Shown here one piece after another: positions 12,389 through 24,296 of a DNA stretch of 64,000 nucleotides. The stretch lies in contig PUQB01000137.1 of assembly GCA_003024785.1 (NCBI GenBank), forward strand, positions 362,854-426,853, given 5' to 3'. Source of the stretch: Selaginella tamariscina (taxonomy: Eukaryota > Streptophyta > Lycopodiopsida > Selaginellales > Selaginellaceae). The position numbers and the translations under genes are program-made. Under the pieces are notes generated by a model. That model had not been told where the DNA came from. It saw only the letters and a list, made by a program, of their open reading frames with translations, and did no database searches. Positions within the stretch are counted from its first letter, which is position 1. Each line of letters opens with the position of its first letter.

Positions 12389-12863
12389 TTGAAACATATC
12401 TTACCTCTGGACTATGTCTATTTGCCTGAGTTTTATTTGCAACGGACTGCATTGAGGCCCCGAACCTCTGCATTGTTTGGCTGTGTGATCAATATTAGAT
12501 TTACGGATGGTCTTGGACTGTATAACACTATTTGGATTGTAATAACTTATCTTAATAATAATATTTATATTCTTGGCACCTAGGGTCTTTTCCTTTAATA
12601 TCATCATGAAAAGACATATAGGACACACAGACACCGTGCACACATGCATTTTATTAACTCTTAAAGAATTTTTATTTACCAAAACACAAATGAGCCGCAA
12701 TGAAGCTCTCTCTCTCCCTTGCTGGCAGGACACTAATTCCATCCTGCACAATGTACACAAAATGCAGGCCTTTCCCAACACAACCTTCACGGGGGAATGG
12801 CTGCTCAACCTGCTTGAGATAATCGAGTCACCCTTTCGTCACTTTGATGATGCAATAAAATAG
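12389..12863 (+). other. Possible orphan exon(s), uncertain
   Basis: GC content rises and a short open stretch follows a splice-acceptor-like run (tctctctcccttgctggcag, ending 12728). It reads to a stop at 12861-12863 with a plausible globular end (FTGEWLLNLLEIIESPF). The minus strand is also partly open here. No donor partner or homologue is recognised, so I cannot decide between a terminal exon, a gene fragment and chance. Confidence 0.25.
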
Positions 12864-12999
12864 CACATACATGATATGTAAATACATAATTAGTTTCAGG
12901 GCATATATCTAGATTCTATATTTCTGTGGAAGTAAGGGAAATTCATACCAGATATATACATACAGCTTCAATATAAAATTTCTTTATGTCAACTCTACA

Positions 13000-13030
13000 C
13001 ACACACACACACACACCCGCGCGCGTGTGT
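13000..13030. repeat. CA-CG-GT run
   Basis: Alternating purine-pyrimidine DNA: (CA)n, then CGCGCG, then TGTGT, partly self-complementary. Such tracts can form Z-DNA or a small hairpin. It lies in the AT-rich spacer downstream of the PEHE-domain gene. The rest of 12864-13690 shows nothing recognisable. Confidence 0.6.
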
Positions 13031-13726
13031 TCATTACACATATTAGTGACTTGTTATAATTTCCATAATTGGGTTTATATGGAAATATGTCATAGTTTCC
13101 CTACATACACACTATCAAGTGTATTAATAAATGAAAATAACGCCATGTTTCATAACCACTGAAAAGTTATATACACTATACTAACATGATTAACATACCC
13201 TTCATCATTCGCTGTATTGTGATGAAATGCTGCATCGAGGCATCTGAGATCTACAATAACATGTTCACATGTAAGTCAGTGAGTGATTTTACGAAATCTA
13301 CTTTACTATATAATGTTGCTTAATCTAATTATTCAAATAAATCTATATTAGGCAGTAAACAAAATATACCTTCAATTAACTGTTACACATCACTGTCTCG
13401 AGCAAATTTATGTACCTCCCATAATACTTCATTAACATGGGAAGTTGATGAAATATTAACTGAAAATCTAATCATAATTGATTAACTAAATTACATGCAT
13501 CATCATGTTCTTACATTAACTCTCTCTCTCTCACACACACACACCCACACACAACAAAACTGACATCTACGATTATTATGTGAAAAGACGAAGGGCAATT
13601 TAGAACAGGTAAACGGATATTAAATCTGGTTTGTCGCCGCTGTACAGGCCTTCTAAGTTTCAATACATAGTTGATATTATAGTCGGGCTATTAACTATGA
13701 AATGTGGTTTAGAATTAATTCATACC

Positions 13727-16125
13727 CGCTGATCTTCGATCCCTTATTCGACTTGGCATCCTCAGCCGTCCTCTTGTTGGATCGTGGCACATACCGATTA
13801 GATCTCTCCCGGGCTTCCAGAGGCATGCCTGCTCTTGTAAGCCTCGTCGTCCGTGGTCCTGGAAAACTTATCAGATAAAGCAACGTATCCATATACATTT
13901 TCCATGCATTCGTCATACAGATGAAAATACACCTTGGTACTTGTATAAATTGAAAGAAACAAACCTCATCACTTGAGTCCTCATCCAGATCCAGGAGTTC
14001 AAGCTTTCCCACGACCCGCCACTGAGGTGTGTCAATATTTGCGTGTTTAACATGCTCCACGTACTTAATACCAACACTCACGGGCATGACAACGTTGTTG
14101 ATATCGTAGTCTGATGACCGCCTTCGTGCAGCTTGAGTTCCTTTAAACCAAATTCTGTTTATGTTAATTTCTACTTTTGTGTACTACACTTAATAATAAT
14201 ATCTAAAAATATTTATACAAATGTTATCTATTTCTGTATCAGTTTACCTTTTGTGGCTGCAGGTGTAGCAGAAACAGCACCAGTGGAAATCCTCGTAGGA
14301 CGTGCAGTGGATTTGGGAGTTGCAGCACGATGACCTGCTCCAACAACATTGATTAATAGCTAAACAAGTCAAGGTTAACTACAGCTTTCTGATACAAACA
14401 ATATCTCGACATGATAAAATTAACTCAACATCGTACAGGCATACATGTATATGCATACGTATGTTTATACGAGTTATGCGTTTGAAATGTTATACATATA
14501 TAAACTTACCTCCTTGTCTGGCTAGCTGCTGCGTGGGAAGTTTATGGGACATGGATCCACGAAGCTGATTGCGGAGCCTAATAACCTGGCTTGTAGTGTT
14601 TCAAGCATAAGCATGTACTTCTCCACGGAATCCTCCCCTCCTGTTACCTCTTCCGCATTCACTTGCTCCGATTTACCCACTTCTGTCACTACATATTACA
14701 ATTAGCAAACACTACAAAGTGTAAACTAAATGCACATGGACATGCTGTATATAATACATGTGTATACAGACCTATATGCTTTTCAAAAATCTAAACATAA
14801 TGCAAATCAATCAAACAAACTTAACTAGGTCTGCATTTATATCAATAGACAAACATACACACGTATATATGTATATAAGTAGAAAGTCTTAATATTTCAC
14901 CAAAACCACACTTACACATTTGAGCCTGTGAATCTGGTTGATCTTCTCGCTTCTTCTTTTCTGTAGGCAGTAAATACATTATTGAGCTATTTACTAGCAA
15001 CTTTGTTTCAATGAAATACGCTGTTCATTTAACCAACACAATATCTTTACGCATTATCATAAAGTTAATATAAATACACTACATAAGGAATCAAATTAAA
15101 ACGGTTACCATATCTCTGGAAGAGAGGATGTTTGGACATGTAATCCGAAATGTCCACAGTTTGTTCAACCTTTCTGCGACGGTGACGGTGTAGCAGAGGC
15201 TGAGCTGACTGTTCTGGTGGAACTGGTGCAGCTCGGGCAGCACCCCCATCGGATTCTTTACGGGAGTCCCAAGACTTAGCCTTAGACAAGATTTGCTCGT
15301 ACTTTGTATCCTGGCTTTGCAACTCCATAAGACGGAGATCAAGCCACCGACATCTCCACTCTATCCCCTCCTGTAGTTCTTCCAGTCCATATTAAGCACC
15401 CTCCTCCTCCTTCAACAAGACAAAACAGTGTGTACATATGTATCTGTGTGTGTGTGTGTAATTAAGGGATAACGATACAGCATTATTGTGATTACACGCA
15501 CACCACACATTCAATACAATCTGGTGTATATAGCTTAAAAACTTTAAGTGAAAAACGCATGCCTTTGGTACATTCGAAAACGAAACAAATAAATAAATGA
15601 ATATACAACTAGCTATCAGCGAAGAATATATACATGCAAAACAGTAAAAGTACCTGTCATCAGGAGCAGGAGGTAATGCACCGTTTCCATCTCTGAGAGC
15701 AGACTGAACTTCTGCGTTATCAGACTGTAGTTCGGACGCCTCGAAGCCGTCAGTATAACCAAATGAGCTAGAGCACTCACTAGCCTGTTGGTCAGGGTCG
15801 GCCCTGACACCCTCACTATCAGGAAGTCCTAAAATCTCCACGGCGACGTCATCTGGACGCTTCCCATCAGCAGAGTCATGAAGAACACTACCTTCTGCTT
15901 CTACCCTTTTGCCTACTACCTTCCTATCACCGATTTCTGCTAGCTCTGAGGGGAACATCTACCGGCGGGCAAAAACGGCCTTTTGTTGTCACCCAATAGA
16001 AAACTAGTATCTGCCTCGGCCGGATTCCTGCTTGTCCGAGCAAACTGCTCAAACGATCTCTTCCCTTTACACACAGCTGCTGCTGTTGCTTTCAAGATAT
16101 TTGATCTCCTCTGATTACAATTCAT
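13727..16125 (-). pseudogene. PEHE-domain (KANSL1/MSL1-type) chromatin protein gene, multi-exon, frameshifted
   Basis: On the minus strand exons near 16125-15651, 15366-15109, 14966-14920, 14688-14510, 14334-14248, 14140-13965 and 13841-13727 join with matching phases. The later part reads YDINNVVMPVSVG, VEHVKHANIDTPQWRVV and then DSSDE|AYKSRH followed by LEARERSNRY. This is the layout of the PEHE domain of KANSL1 and MSL1, scaffold subunits that bind MOF-type histone acetyltransferases. Upstream lies a likely coiled coil (VEKYMLMLETLQA, RLRNQLRG), as in MSL1. Three single-base breaks are seen: after the first 55 codons at a C run (near 15950), near 14585 at a G run, and near 13820 inside the PEHE domain. 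Each is one base, so assembly error is as likely as decay. The start at 16125 is the first ATG of the open 5' frame. The 3' end beyond 13727 was not resolved. Confidence 0.6.
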
Positions 16126-17862
16126 CGCATTGCTGCGCGGCGTGGCTCATAACCACCGCCGCGGCCCAAAATCCCTCTCTCGAGTCCACGGAAAACCATC
16201 TATGAAGCAAAATCTAACCCTACACCGCCTGCCTGTCGGAGATTAACAAACGCACCTCTATTTGAAGCTCCGGAAACGATGCGGACGCGGGATTCAAGAA
16301 AAGAATGCTGTAATGCTCCGTTTTGAGCCGCGATTTCTGCGAATGCACTTGTTCTTGATGAAAGAATGCTGAAATCCAAGGAAAATCACCTCTTTTCTTG
16401 GATTCCTAGCAGATTCGAACTACCGCGCCTTAAAAACCACTGATTTCTACTGAAACTACACTGAAGACCCTAAAACGCTTGCCGAATCGAGAAAAGGAGA
16501 GAAGAACAAAAAAGTAGATTTCTACATGAAGAACCTGGATGTGAAGCGCTCGAATACCTCAACCCGGTAGAGAGGATGCGGCGCGTAGTCGGATCATCCC
16601 GCCGCCCGAGGTACCGCCTGCCTTTGAAAGCTTTGCAAACACAAAATAAAAGAAAGACTAAACAAGGCTTTTAGAAATTTTCTTTTCATCTGACGGCTAA
16701 TATCTCCTTACGAATGAAAATCGTACGGTTATAGAACATACGATTACATGAAGAATTAAACAATGGAATCGATGTCTAATCCTGTACGCCTCTTTTCTGT
16801 AGTTTCTTAATTATTATTAGTTTCTAAATTTGATTTAATTATTTATCTTTAAGTTGTAACAAAGAAACACATTTATGGTCACACACCCACACCTACATGC
16901 ATGTGTGTATAGAATTTTATAAATTCAAATTAATGGTGATTGATGTGTATGTGCTTACTAAGTTTATATAGGGGACGTGTGTGTGTGTTTGTGTGTGTTC
17001 TGTGATATATTATACATAATGTCTGTGCTTTGGATGTTTAATTTAAATTTTAATAAATGTTTTTATTTTATTAATTAAGAGACTAAAATATCACAGTTGA
17101 TTTTAATGATTCCACCCCCTAACTGCATGATAATGATTAAATATACGTGAAAAAATTACAGATTATTAGTACTTTTGAGTTTAGCTAATTGTATTTAATT
17201 ATACGCTAAAACTACTGCATAAAATATTTGTACCAAGATGCTTCTTCTTAAACAATGTGTGTTGATTTTACTTTGCTTTCTTGGAGATTGGTGCTGTCCC
17301 TGTCGCTGAAACTTTTGGAAACACCTCATTATATGTTGTTTGTTGCAAAGACGTGTCATGCTACGAACTCGAACCTACGTGGCATTACAATCCCCGTATG
17401 TAGTTGTGTGCGTATGTGTGAGAGAGAGATCTCATGTGGCGAAAAGCTTTGCTTTCCAAATAAGCCTGCGGTCACGTGACGCCCATGGCAGTTTAACGTC
17501 ACAGGTGTACTATACTATATTTATATATTAGTCGTTACTGTGTGACTGTGTATATATATAAGAAGAGAGAGACATATTACATATTAGGGTTAGGATTTGC
17601 TCAAAAATGCAAATGTACCATGTGTATCTGCGTGTATCGTTTAGGTAAGCAAGGTTTTGTTAAGTGCTCAAGATGCCAATCCTTCCAAATAATGGATATA
17701 ATGTACATATGAATACTCTCTCTTACACACGACCTTATATATCCAAGATATTGATCAAGCACTAGTCACATTTTAGTATACGAAACACAGACACAGAATG
17801 ATGGTATAACTGGACATACCGCATTTTTATGCTTACAAGAAAACAGTAATATATAGTGGTGC
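16126..17862. other. Intergenic; 5' region of the PEHE gene and 3' flank of the PPR gene
   Basis: 16126-16640 is clearly GC-richer than its surroundings and probably holds the 5' UTR and promoter of the minus-strand PEHE gene. The remainder is AT-rich with GT runs near 16979-17000. Short open stretches at 17255-17531 are not supported by splice sites or homology. Confidence 0.45.
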
Positions 17863-19751
17863 CTACCAGTAATCCCTACACGAGCACTTGCCATCTTGAA
17901 TGTGATGAAACAAGTTAATATCCCTAATCACAATCTTCCTATTAGTCACCAAGGAGATAAACTTAGCAGCCGTGTGACAATCCGTACAAACCCGTATATT
18001 CTTCACCACCTCTATAGTACATCCCTCAGGTGTCCGTATCAACCCCAAACCCATAGCCAGCTTCTCACTGTGATAGTACAATATATCTTCTTTCTCTTCC
18101 TCCTCGGCATCATGCAAAACCTGCTTTGTATCTGGAACATACCCTGCTCTTTCATTATCTTGCTCAATCTCTGAATCTCCTCACATATCTCACCCAGCTG
18201 CGGATGCCACGAGTCCCCACTATAAACTCGTGAACTTTACCATTTATCTCGATCCAACTCCTACCGCCCGGCTTCTAACACCTCGATCACGCATCAGCTT
18301 CTGAACTCTAGCAGCCATATCCCACCCTTCATCCGAGTAGATGTTCGTTCAAGAGACTATAAGGACCGGCCCGATGCGGTGCCAGCTTGAACACATGCTC
18401 GGCACCGCGCTCCGATCTCTGCATTCTTGTGTAACCTGCACGCTTGCAACAAAGACATCCAGGAAACAGCATCGGCAGGAACAGGCATTCGATGAATAAA
18501 CTCCTCGGCCTCCGCTATCCATCCGGCACGAGCGAGAAGATCAACTACACAACCGTAATGCTCGGCAACGAGCTCAACCCCTCTATCCGGCCTCATGGAT
18601 GTGAAGTACTCCCACGCTTGATCCACAAACCCGCCATGACTGCATGCATACAGTACGTGTGAAACGTAACACTGTCGGCTCGAGAACCTTCTTGCTCCAT
18701 CTTCCAGAAGAGCTTGAGAGCCTCAGTGAAATGCCCATTCCGGGCATAACCTGCAATCATACTGGACACCGCCACATTGTTGAGGTTGAGCTCGTTTCCC
18801 AGCTCGAAAACTGCTCTTGCCTCTTCCACTCTCCCACATTTCGCATACATGTTCACCACCGCGGTGAGCAGCACTGCATCCATTGGAATACCACACTCCA
18901 CTATCCTCTTGTGCAGTTTCCTTCCTTGGGTAACTGCTGAGAGGTTCCCACAGGCATCGACCAAGCTTGCAAGAGTGATGGGGCTCTCGACCTTCATACC
19001 TTCAAGCTCCATGCGATAGAAGAGGTTGATAGCCACTGCTTCCTGTCCAGACTGTACTTTATAGCAATCATGGTAGACCACATGAATCATCCTTGTTCGG
19101 AGCTTGCCAGAAGACACGCTCGAATTCCTCCATGCTGCCGCATTTCCTGTACATGTTGAGGATGGAGTTGGCGATAACTGGATCAGATAGTAAGGTGTGC
19201 TCGCTTTCTATGGCTGAGTACAAACCTTCCCTTCGGACAAGTTGTTAATTGCACAGAAGATGGAGCTCACTACATGCCCATCTGGAGTGCATCCTTCGAG
19301 CTGCATTCTTCTGTACATGTGGATCGCACCGAGGCAGTCCTTGTTGTGTACGCAGGCAGAGATGATATAGTCCAGGAATAGACGTTCTTATCACGTGTGG
19401 ATTCGAATGCGGAATGTGCAAGAGAGAGTGAACCGCATTGCCCATACATGTGTACTACGTGGTTGCATATGAACCTGTCGTGTAACATTGCTTGGATGCG
19501 AGGAGGGAGTGCAGGCGCTTCCCTTGCTCGAGGTTTCGTTCGGAAGTGCAGCGGTTAAGGAGGAAAGAGAATGTTGCGCAGGTGATTCGGATCGAAGTGT
19601 TGTGCCTCGTCCAGTGCTTGCATGAGTGGCATGTTTGAGACTCAGAGACTGTGAGGGAGTTTGGATGCTCGCCATTAGAAGGAATCGGCTCTTTTGCGGC
19701 TGCTATGGCTGACAATCTCCTGAAGCAGTGAGGACGGACACTGAGCTTCAT
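17863..19751 (-). pseudogene. PLS-class PPR protein with DYW deaminase domain, several frameshifts
   Basis: The C-terminus has the DYW cytidine-deaminase signature: HSEKLA (the HxE zinc/catalytic site), CTDCH (second zinc site), the stretch RDINLFHH, and the final residues CSCRDYW before the stop at 17863-17865. Upstream, PPR repeats are clear (GKLHKRIVECGI, LTAVVNMYAKCGRVEEA, SSMIAGYARNGHFTEAL, HYGCVVDLLARAGWIAEAEEF). The N-terminus at 19751 (MKLSVRPHCFRRLSA) is basic and Ser/Arg-rich, as in organelle transit peptides. DYW PPR proteins edit C to U in plastid or mitochondrial RNA. The frame breaks several times (near 19480, 19250, 18600, 18360 and again before 18117), more than in the other genes here, so true decay is likely. 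No introns are seen, usual for this family. Confidence 0.85.
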
Positions 19752-19762
19752 GAATTTACCAT

Positions 19763-19770
19763 AAACCCTA
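19763..19770. promoter_or_regulatory. Telobox upstream of the DYW-PPR gene
   Basis: AAACCCTA lies 12 bases upstream of the ATG at 19751. Teloboxes are common in plant promoters and 5' UTRs of ribosomal, organelle and cell-cycle genes. Similar boxes lie at 21723-21730 and 38283-38290. Confidence 0.45.
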
Positions 19771-19942
19771 AGCGCCTAAGTGGTTAGTTATGAACTTCTG
19801 TACACACACTCACACTCACACACACACATATGTATATGCATATGATGCACTTATATACGTTTGTGCATATATATATATATATATTACACTAAACGTTATC
19901 ATCATATGGATGTACATTATGATTACAAAAATGAAAAATTCG

Positions 19943-20016
19943 TGGCCCACGCAAGTTTCGAACTTGCGACCTTGGCGTTATCAACACCACGCTCTAACCT
20001 ACTGAGCTAGTAGGCC
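19943..20016 (-). tRNA. tRNA-Ile (anticodon GAU)
   Basis: The minus strand folds into a full cloverleaf. The 7-bp acceptor stem is GGCCTAC with GTGGGCC (one T-G pair) and the discriminator base is A. The D arm holds the A box TAGCTCAGTAGG. The anticodon stem TGGTG/CGCCA encloses the loop TTGATAA, giving anticodon GAU. The T arm has the B box GTTCGAAAC. A run of five T follows the gene within five bases, as expected for RNA polymerase III termination. The body matches the eukaryotic nuclear tRNA-Ile type, not the plastid GAU type. Nuclear genomes normally use AAU for isoleucine, so the GAU anticodon is unusual. Confidence 0.93.
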
Positions 20017-20288
20017 GTCTATATATAGGGTTTTAGTACATTTTCTCCGCCGGAATATTCAATTAATTCAAATGACGACCTTAATAAACACATTTGTTGA
20101 ATAGGATATACCGTCAGAATACGATATCAAGAAACTTATGTTTTATTAATCTTATAAAACTAGGACAACCATTTTAAATACTGTAGAGATTTAAATTACT
20201 ACGTCTAGAGAGAGAGTAGTACTATAGTTGAAGTAAAAGGTAAATGATTATATATACATATAGATATAAATATCGGTTATGATACAAG
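20017..20288. other. Short AT-rich spacer
   Basis: Lies between the tRNA 5' flank and the 3' end of the coiled-coil gene. Nothing recognised. Confidence 0.5.
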
Positions 20289-21696
20289 TTAGACAACAGG
20301 CCTGCCGCTAACCACAGATTGTAATCTACGGAAGAAAATAGGAGCGTGAGAAATACTGAATGTAATACTCTTCTCACGCATCCATTGGGGTGCAACATGA
20401 ATTAAAGAACCCAGTGTGATTACCACAAACTTAACTTCCCTGTCCCCTCCACATATCTTCGCTACGTCACTGTCCATCACTGGTTCTAGTGTGAACTTGA
20501 GTCCTGTTAGAAATAGTTAAGAACTACCACTATATATCAACTAAATCTAAACTATTATTGAGATAAATATGTGTGCTAACAAATGCTTACCAGTTGATTG
20601 GTGTACAAAAAGAAATCTAGTAGAGTTAGTATCTTCTTCTATAATCTCCATCTGACTCAAAGACTGAAGTAATCTTTGTAGAAATCCCCGTTTGTCTTCT
20701 TTCACCAATTCAGATTGATGATCTGCATATAGAATGGTTTACAAACCTAACGCCCCCTCTCTCTCTGGGTGTGTAACGTGGTATACCTTTAGCACGAGCC
20801 ACGAGTAGCTCATTCCGATACAAAGCATTCTTCTTCTCGAGCTCCTTTATTCTGAAAATGAATACGAAAAGTAATTACTCGTGTTTCCAAATTGTGGTAA
20901 AATCCTTACATGCATTTACTCGAATCATAAATTGTCCAATGTATAAAACACAATGATAGATGTAATATCTTTACCTTGCTTGAGCTTCTTCAATCCCGGA
21001 TTCTTCAACTAGCTGGCGAAGCCATGCATTCTCTTGGTGAGCAAGCTCCAAAAGCTGGTTTGTAGCTGAAAAATAAAAAGTTAACATGTATTCCCACAGT
21101 AATAATAGTTGATAAAGAAATAGCTGAACTCTCTCTCTTCCCACACACATCTTACCTTTGGAGTAAGTAACTGTTTTCAATTGGTGGTCTTCAAACAGCC
21201 TTTCTGCTTCCTCCAGCTTCTTTTCCTTAATGACAATGAAGTTACGGTCAGTCCTCTCAAAGGAAAAAATGTACCTTTTCTATTTGATACTTGTCACACA
21301 TTTGTTCATATGCCTTCTTCAACTGCAAAAACAGAATATTTTATGCATATAACCGGTATCCTCTTATTAAAAGACTAAATATATGTACATACATACTACT
21401 GATCTTTATACCTTTGTATAAGGGGACGAGGGTTCGTCTTGGGCACAATCTGAAAGCAGAATTATTAAGAATTAATAAGCTTTAGTGACATACCTTCATC
21501 ACCGTGTCGTCTTGGGGACACTTCATTCTCCATAGCCGTGCAGCGCCTTCTATTTCTGAAATAAATTAGTGAGTTGATAACAGTACAGAATTCGCAAGCA
21601 AAGCAAGAAATGATGGAGCATTACGGCAATGCGAGAGAGAGAGAGAGAGAGAAAGAACCTAGCGATGCAGCTGCGCCGCGGCGATTCAAGACGCAT
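20289..21696 (-). CDS. Coiled-coil protein with a Csm1/Pcs1-like C-terminal domain (tentative)
   Basis: Nine small exons on the minus strand join without a break, from the ATG at 21696 (or the in-frame ATG at 21738) to the stop at 20289, giving about 250-260 residues. The N-terminus is short and basic (MRLESPRRSCIAR). Then comes a long heptad-rich coiled coil over five exons (LKKAYEQMCDKYQIEK, EKKLEEAERLFEDHQ, NQLLELAHQENAWLRQL, IKELEKKNALYRNELL). The C-terminal 110 residues form a compact domain (GFLQRLLQSLSQMEII, FVVITLGSLIHVAPQWM, SHAPIFFRRLQSVV). A coiled coil followed by an RWD-like domain is the build of the kinetochore and monopolin proteins Csm1/Pcs1 and Spc24/25. The tail pattern fits Csm1 best, but this is from memory of the family and needs a profile search. 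A telobox precedes the start. Confidence 0.75.
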
Positions 21697-21722
21697 TCTT
21701 TCCACAAATCCTGAAACCCTGG

Positions 21723-21730
21723 AAACCCTA
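21723..21730. promoter_or_regulatory. Telobox upstream of the coiled-coil gene
   Basis: AAACCCTA sits 26 bases upstream of the ATG at 21696, within the likely 5' UTR or, if the ATG at 21738 is used, inside the coding region. In plants this box is typical of genes expressed in cycling cells, which agrees with a kinetochore role but does not prove it. Confidence 0.4.
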
Positions 21731-22183
21731 GCGGACAACAGCTCTCTTTTTTAAAACGAAATCATGATTTAAATATATATCTGTTTAAAATATTATAATG
21801 TCCTTGTCATATCATCAAGACATTGTCTTTAAAATGGTATTTTAAAATACAATATCAATCATTGACACACTAAACACGTCAAATATATATTTTAATATAT
21901 ATTTCCTTTTTCCTTTTATATAAAATGTTAAAGAGACGAATATCCAGGAATCATCCAAGTCTAAGTATATGATTCTGCTTTTGTATGACTTACCGTTGCG
22001 TCCATTCTAATCTCTTATTATTATATTGTTATTATTTATTATTAATATATTGTTAAGAGGTCCATTTTACACGCTGGTGTGCACGTATCGTTATTGACCG
22101 GTAGATCGTGGATTACGTGGCCGGTGGATTGTTAGTTTCAATATAACAAGTGCTTCGGCCATTTGGGCATGTCATTGTGTTCT

Positions 22184-24296
22184 ATGGCAGAGGAGGTATT
22201 GCATATTTAGTTTGATTTCTTTACATATGTATTGCGCGTGTGTTTCACTGCACATTTTTACATACAGGAGGTTCTAGCGGAGATACAAAACTCCATCAGA
22301 ATTTTAACACTCAATCGGCCAAGAGTTCTTAATTCTCTCAATCTATCGGTTGTAAGTAGCACTCTCTATCTCTCTCTCTCACACACACACACGCACGCAC
22401 ACATGCTCCAGGTCTCGAGATTGGCTGAGCTCTTTGAAGAATGGGAGAAAGACGATAATGTGTCCTTAATAATCATCAAGGTGAGAACCTATAAAAATAC
22501 AGGTATATCCTTGCTAATTTAGATTCCGAAGGCTGCCGGGCCGGTGTTCTCCGCTGGTGGTGATTTACGCATGTTTTACAACGCTGGGAAACATGGTAAT
22601 GTGTATGTGCGTGTGTGTTACTAATGTACGAGTCTTTAACTTAGATGAGTCATGGAGAGAGGTTGTTTACAAGAAATACTGGCTGGATTGTCACTTGTAC
22701 ACTTACAAGAAGGCAAGGGTAAGGTTTTAAATTGTGCTTGCTGGTGATTAAGTACTTCGACAGGTGGTGATCTGGCATGGACTCGTTGTTGGTGGTGCTG
22801 CAGGATTCACTTTCCCAAGCACTTTCAGAATCGTAACTGAGAAAGCTGTAAGTCCTATGTACACACATATATGCAATGCTTATTGATATATACACACATG
22901 GACCTTGCGTGAAAGTTATATCTTATATATAAAATATGTATATGCATATTATATATTACAGGCATTTTGCACCCCTGAGGTCGCAGTTGGATTTCACACC
23001 GATTGCAGCGCTACGTATTATCTGCCACGACTTGACGGTCGTTTGGGTATGTCTTTCATTGATAAATTAGATCTAACCACCCATGTGTGTGTGTGTGTGT
23101 TAATTAACATTATTTATTTCTACAGGCGAGTTTCTTGCTCTCACAGGGACAAGGCTCGATGCTGCTGAGATGTTAGCTTGTGGTCTTGCTACTCATTTCA
23201 TACCTTCACAAGTATAAAGACGTGTTTAATATATTGCAGTTTAAGTGTTAATATTTTGGATATTATCTTATAGGATTTGAAGGGTTTTGAGCAGAGGTTA
23301 CTGGCATCGGAGCCTCGAAATATCGAAGACATTGTAAAAGAGTTCTCTAAGACGTTAAATGTTGGAGAAAATAGCGTGTTAAACAGGTTGTGTGTGTGTG
23401 TGTGTGTGTTGTGTGTGGTTTTTTCTAATCATATCTTACAGAATGACATTAATAAACACATGCTTTTCAAAGGAAAGTGTCGAAGAAATTATACAGTCAC
23501 TTGTAAGTACTTTAAAAGCTATTTTGCTATATTTCATTTTATTATAATTTTGATTACTAGATTGAAGAGAACGGTAGATTGAACGACGGATGGCTAGAAA
23601 AGAATATTCAGCTTTTGAAAAAGGGCTCTCCGACTGCCTTGAAGCAAACTTTAGCATCGGTAGTGTACACATATAATATATGTTATATTACAAATAATAT
23701 ATAGAACATTATAGTTTACACAGACACACACACGTGTGCGTGTGTGTGTGTGTGTTTATATATGTAACAATGTAGACGTTTGTAGATTCGTAGAGGAAGA
23801 AACGAGAGCGTGAAAGAATGCTTGGAACGAGAACACAGGCTGACACTAAACTGTTTACGAGGATTAATCTCGGATGACTTATACGAGGTATTTTACTTAT
23901 TATACAGTATTTTTTTTAATAATTAATTATTCTAAGTATTGGTGGTTTCATAGGGCATTAGAGCGGTACTTATTGACAAAGACAACAGTCCAAAGGTATT
24001 ATTATTTATTTGTCGCCACTCTCATATATGTATATCTATTTGTTTCAGTGGAATCCTGCTTCTTTCGCTGAAGTTAGTGACGAAATGGTGGGAATGGTCT
24101 TAAGTACTTGCAATGAGCACGAGCACTTGCAGCTGCCAGTGAAAGACAACCAGAGGTTGGTGTATATGTGTGCGTGTGCGTGTGCGTGTGTATCAACATA
24201 CATACACAGGAACACATTGTATGGATCTCTTATACATATATACTTAAGTTTTGTTGTTGTATAATCAGGTGGAGTGGCAAATTTTCTGCTAACTAA
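22184..24296 (+). CDS. 3-hydroxyisobutyryl-CoA hydrolase-like protein (CHY1 type), 15 exons
   Basis: Fifteen exons (22184-22195, 22268-22351, 22412-22480, 22523-22595, 22645-22718, 22764-22847, 22962-23046, 23126-23211, 23274-23386, 23442-23502, 23561-23659, 23786-23887, 23954-23995, 24049-24155, 24269-24296) add to 1119 bases, 372 residues, close to plant CHY1 proteins. It is an enoyl-CoA hydratase/isomerase fold: LTLNRPRVLNSLN at the start, the oxyanion loop GPVFSAGGDLRMFYNAG, GLVVGGAAGF, then PEVAVGF with the acidic residue and YYLPRLDGRLGEFLALTG. The long C-terminal half with SIRRGRNESVKECLEREHRL is typical of the hydrolase branch. CHY1 enzymes cleave 3-hydroxyisobutyryl-CoA in valine breakdown, in peroxisomes or mitochondria. 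The usual FPDVG is FHTDCS here, so substrate choice may differ. No peroxisome signal is obvious: the end is KFSAN. Confidence 0.88.

Noticed and set aside
17255..17531. Two overlapping plus-strand open frames
   Set aside because: Overlap each other in different frames, Cys/Val-rich from a GT run, and show no exon support.
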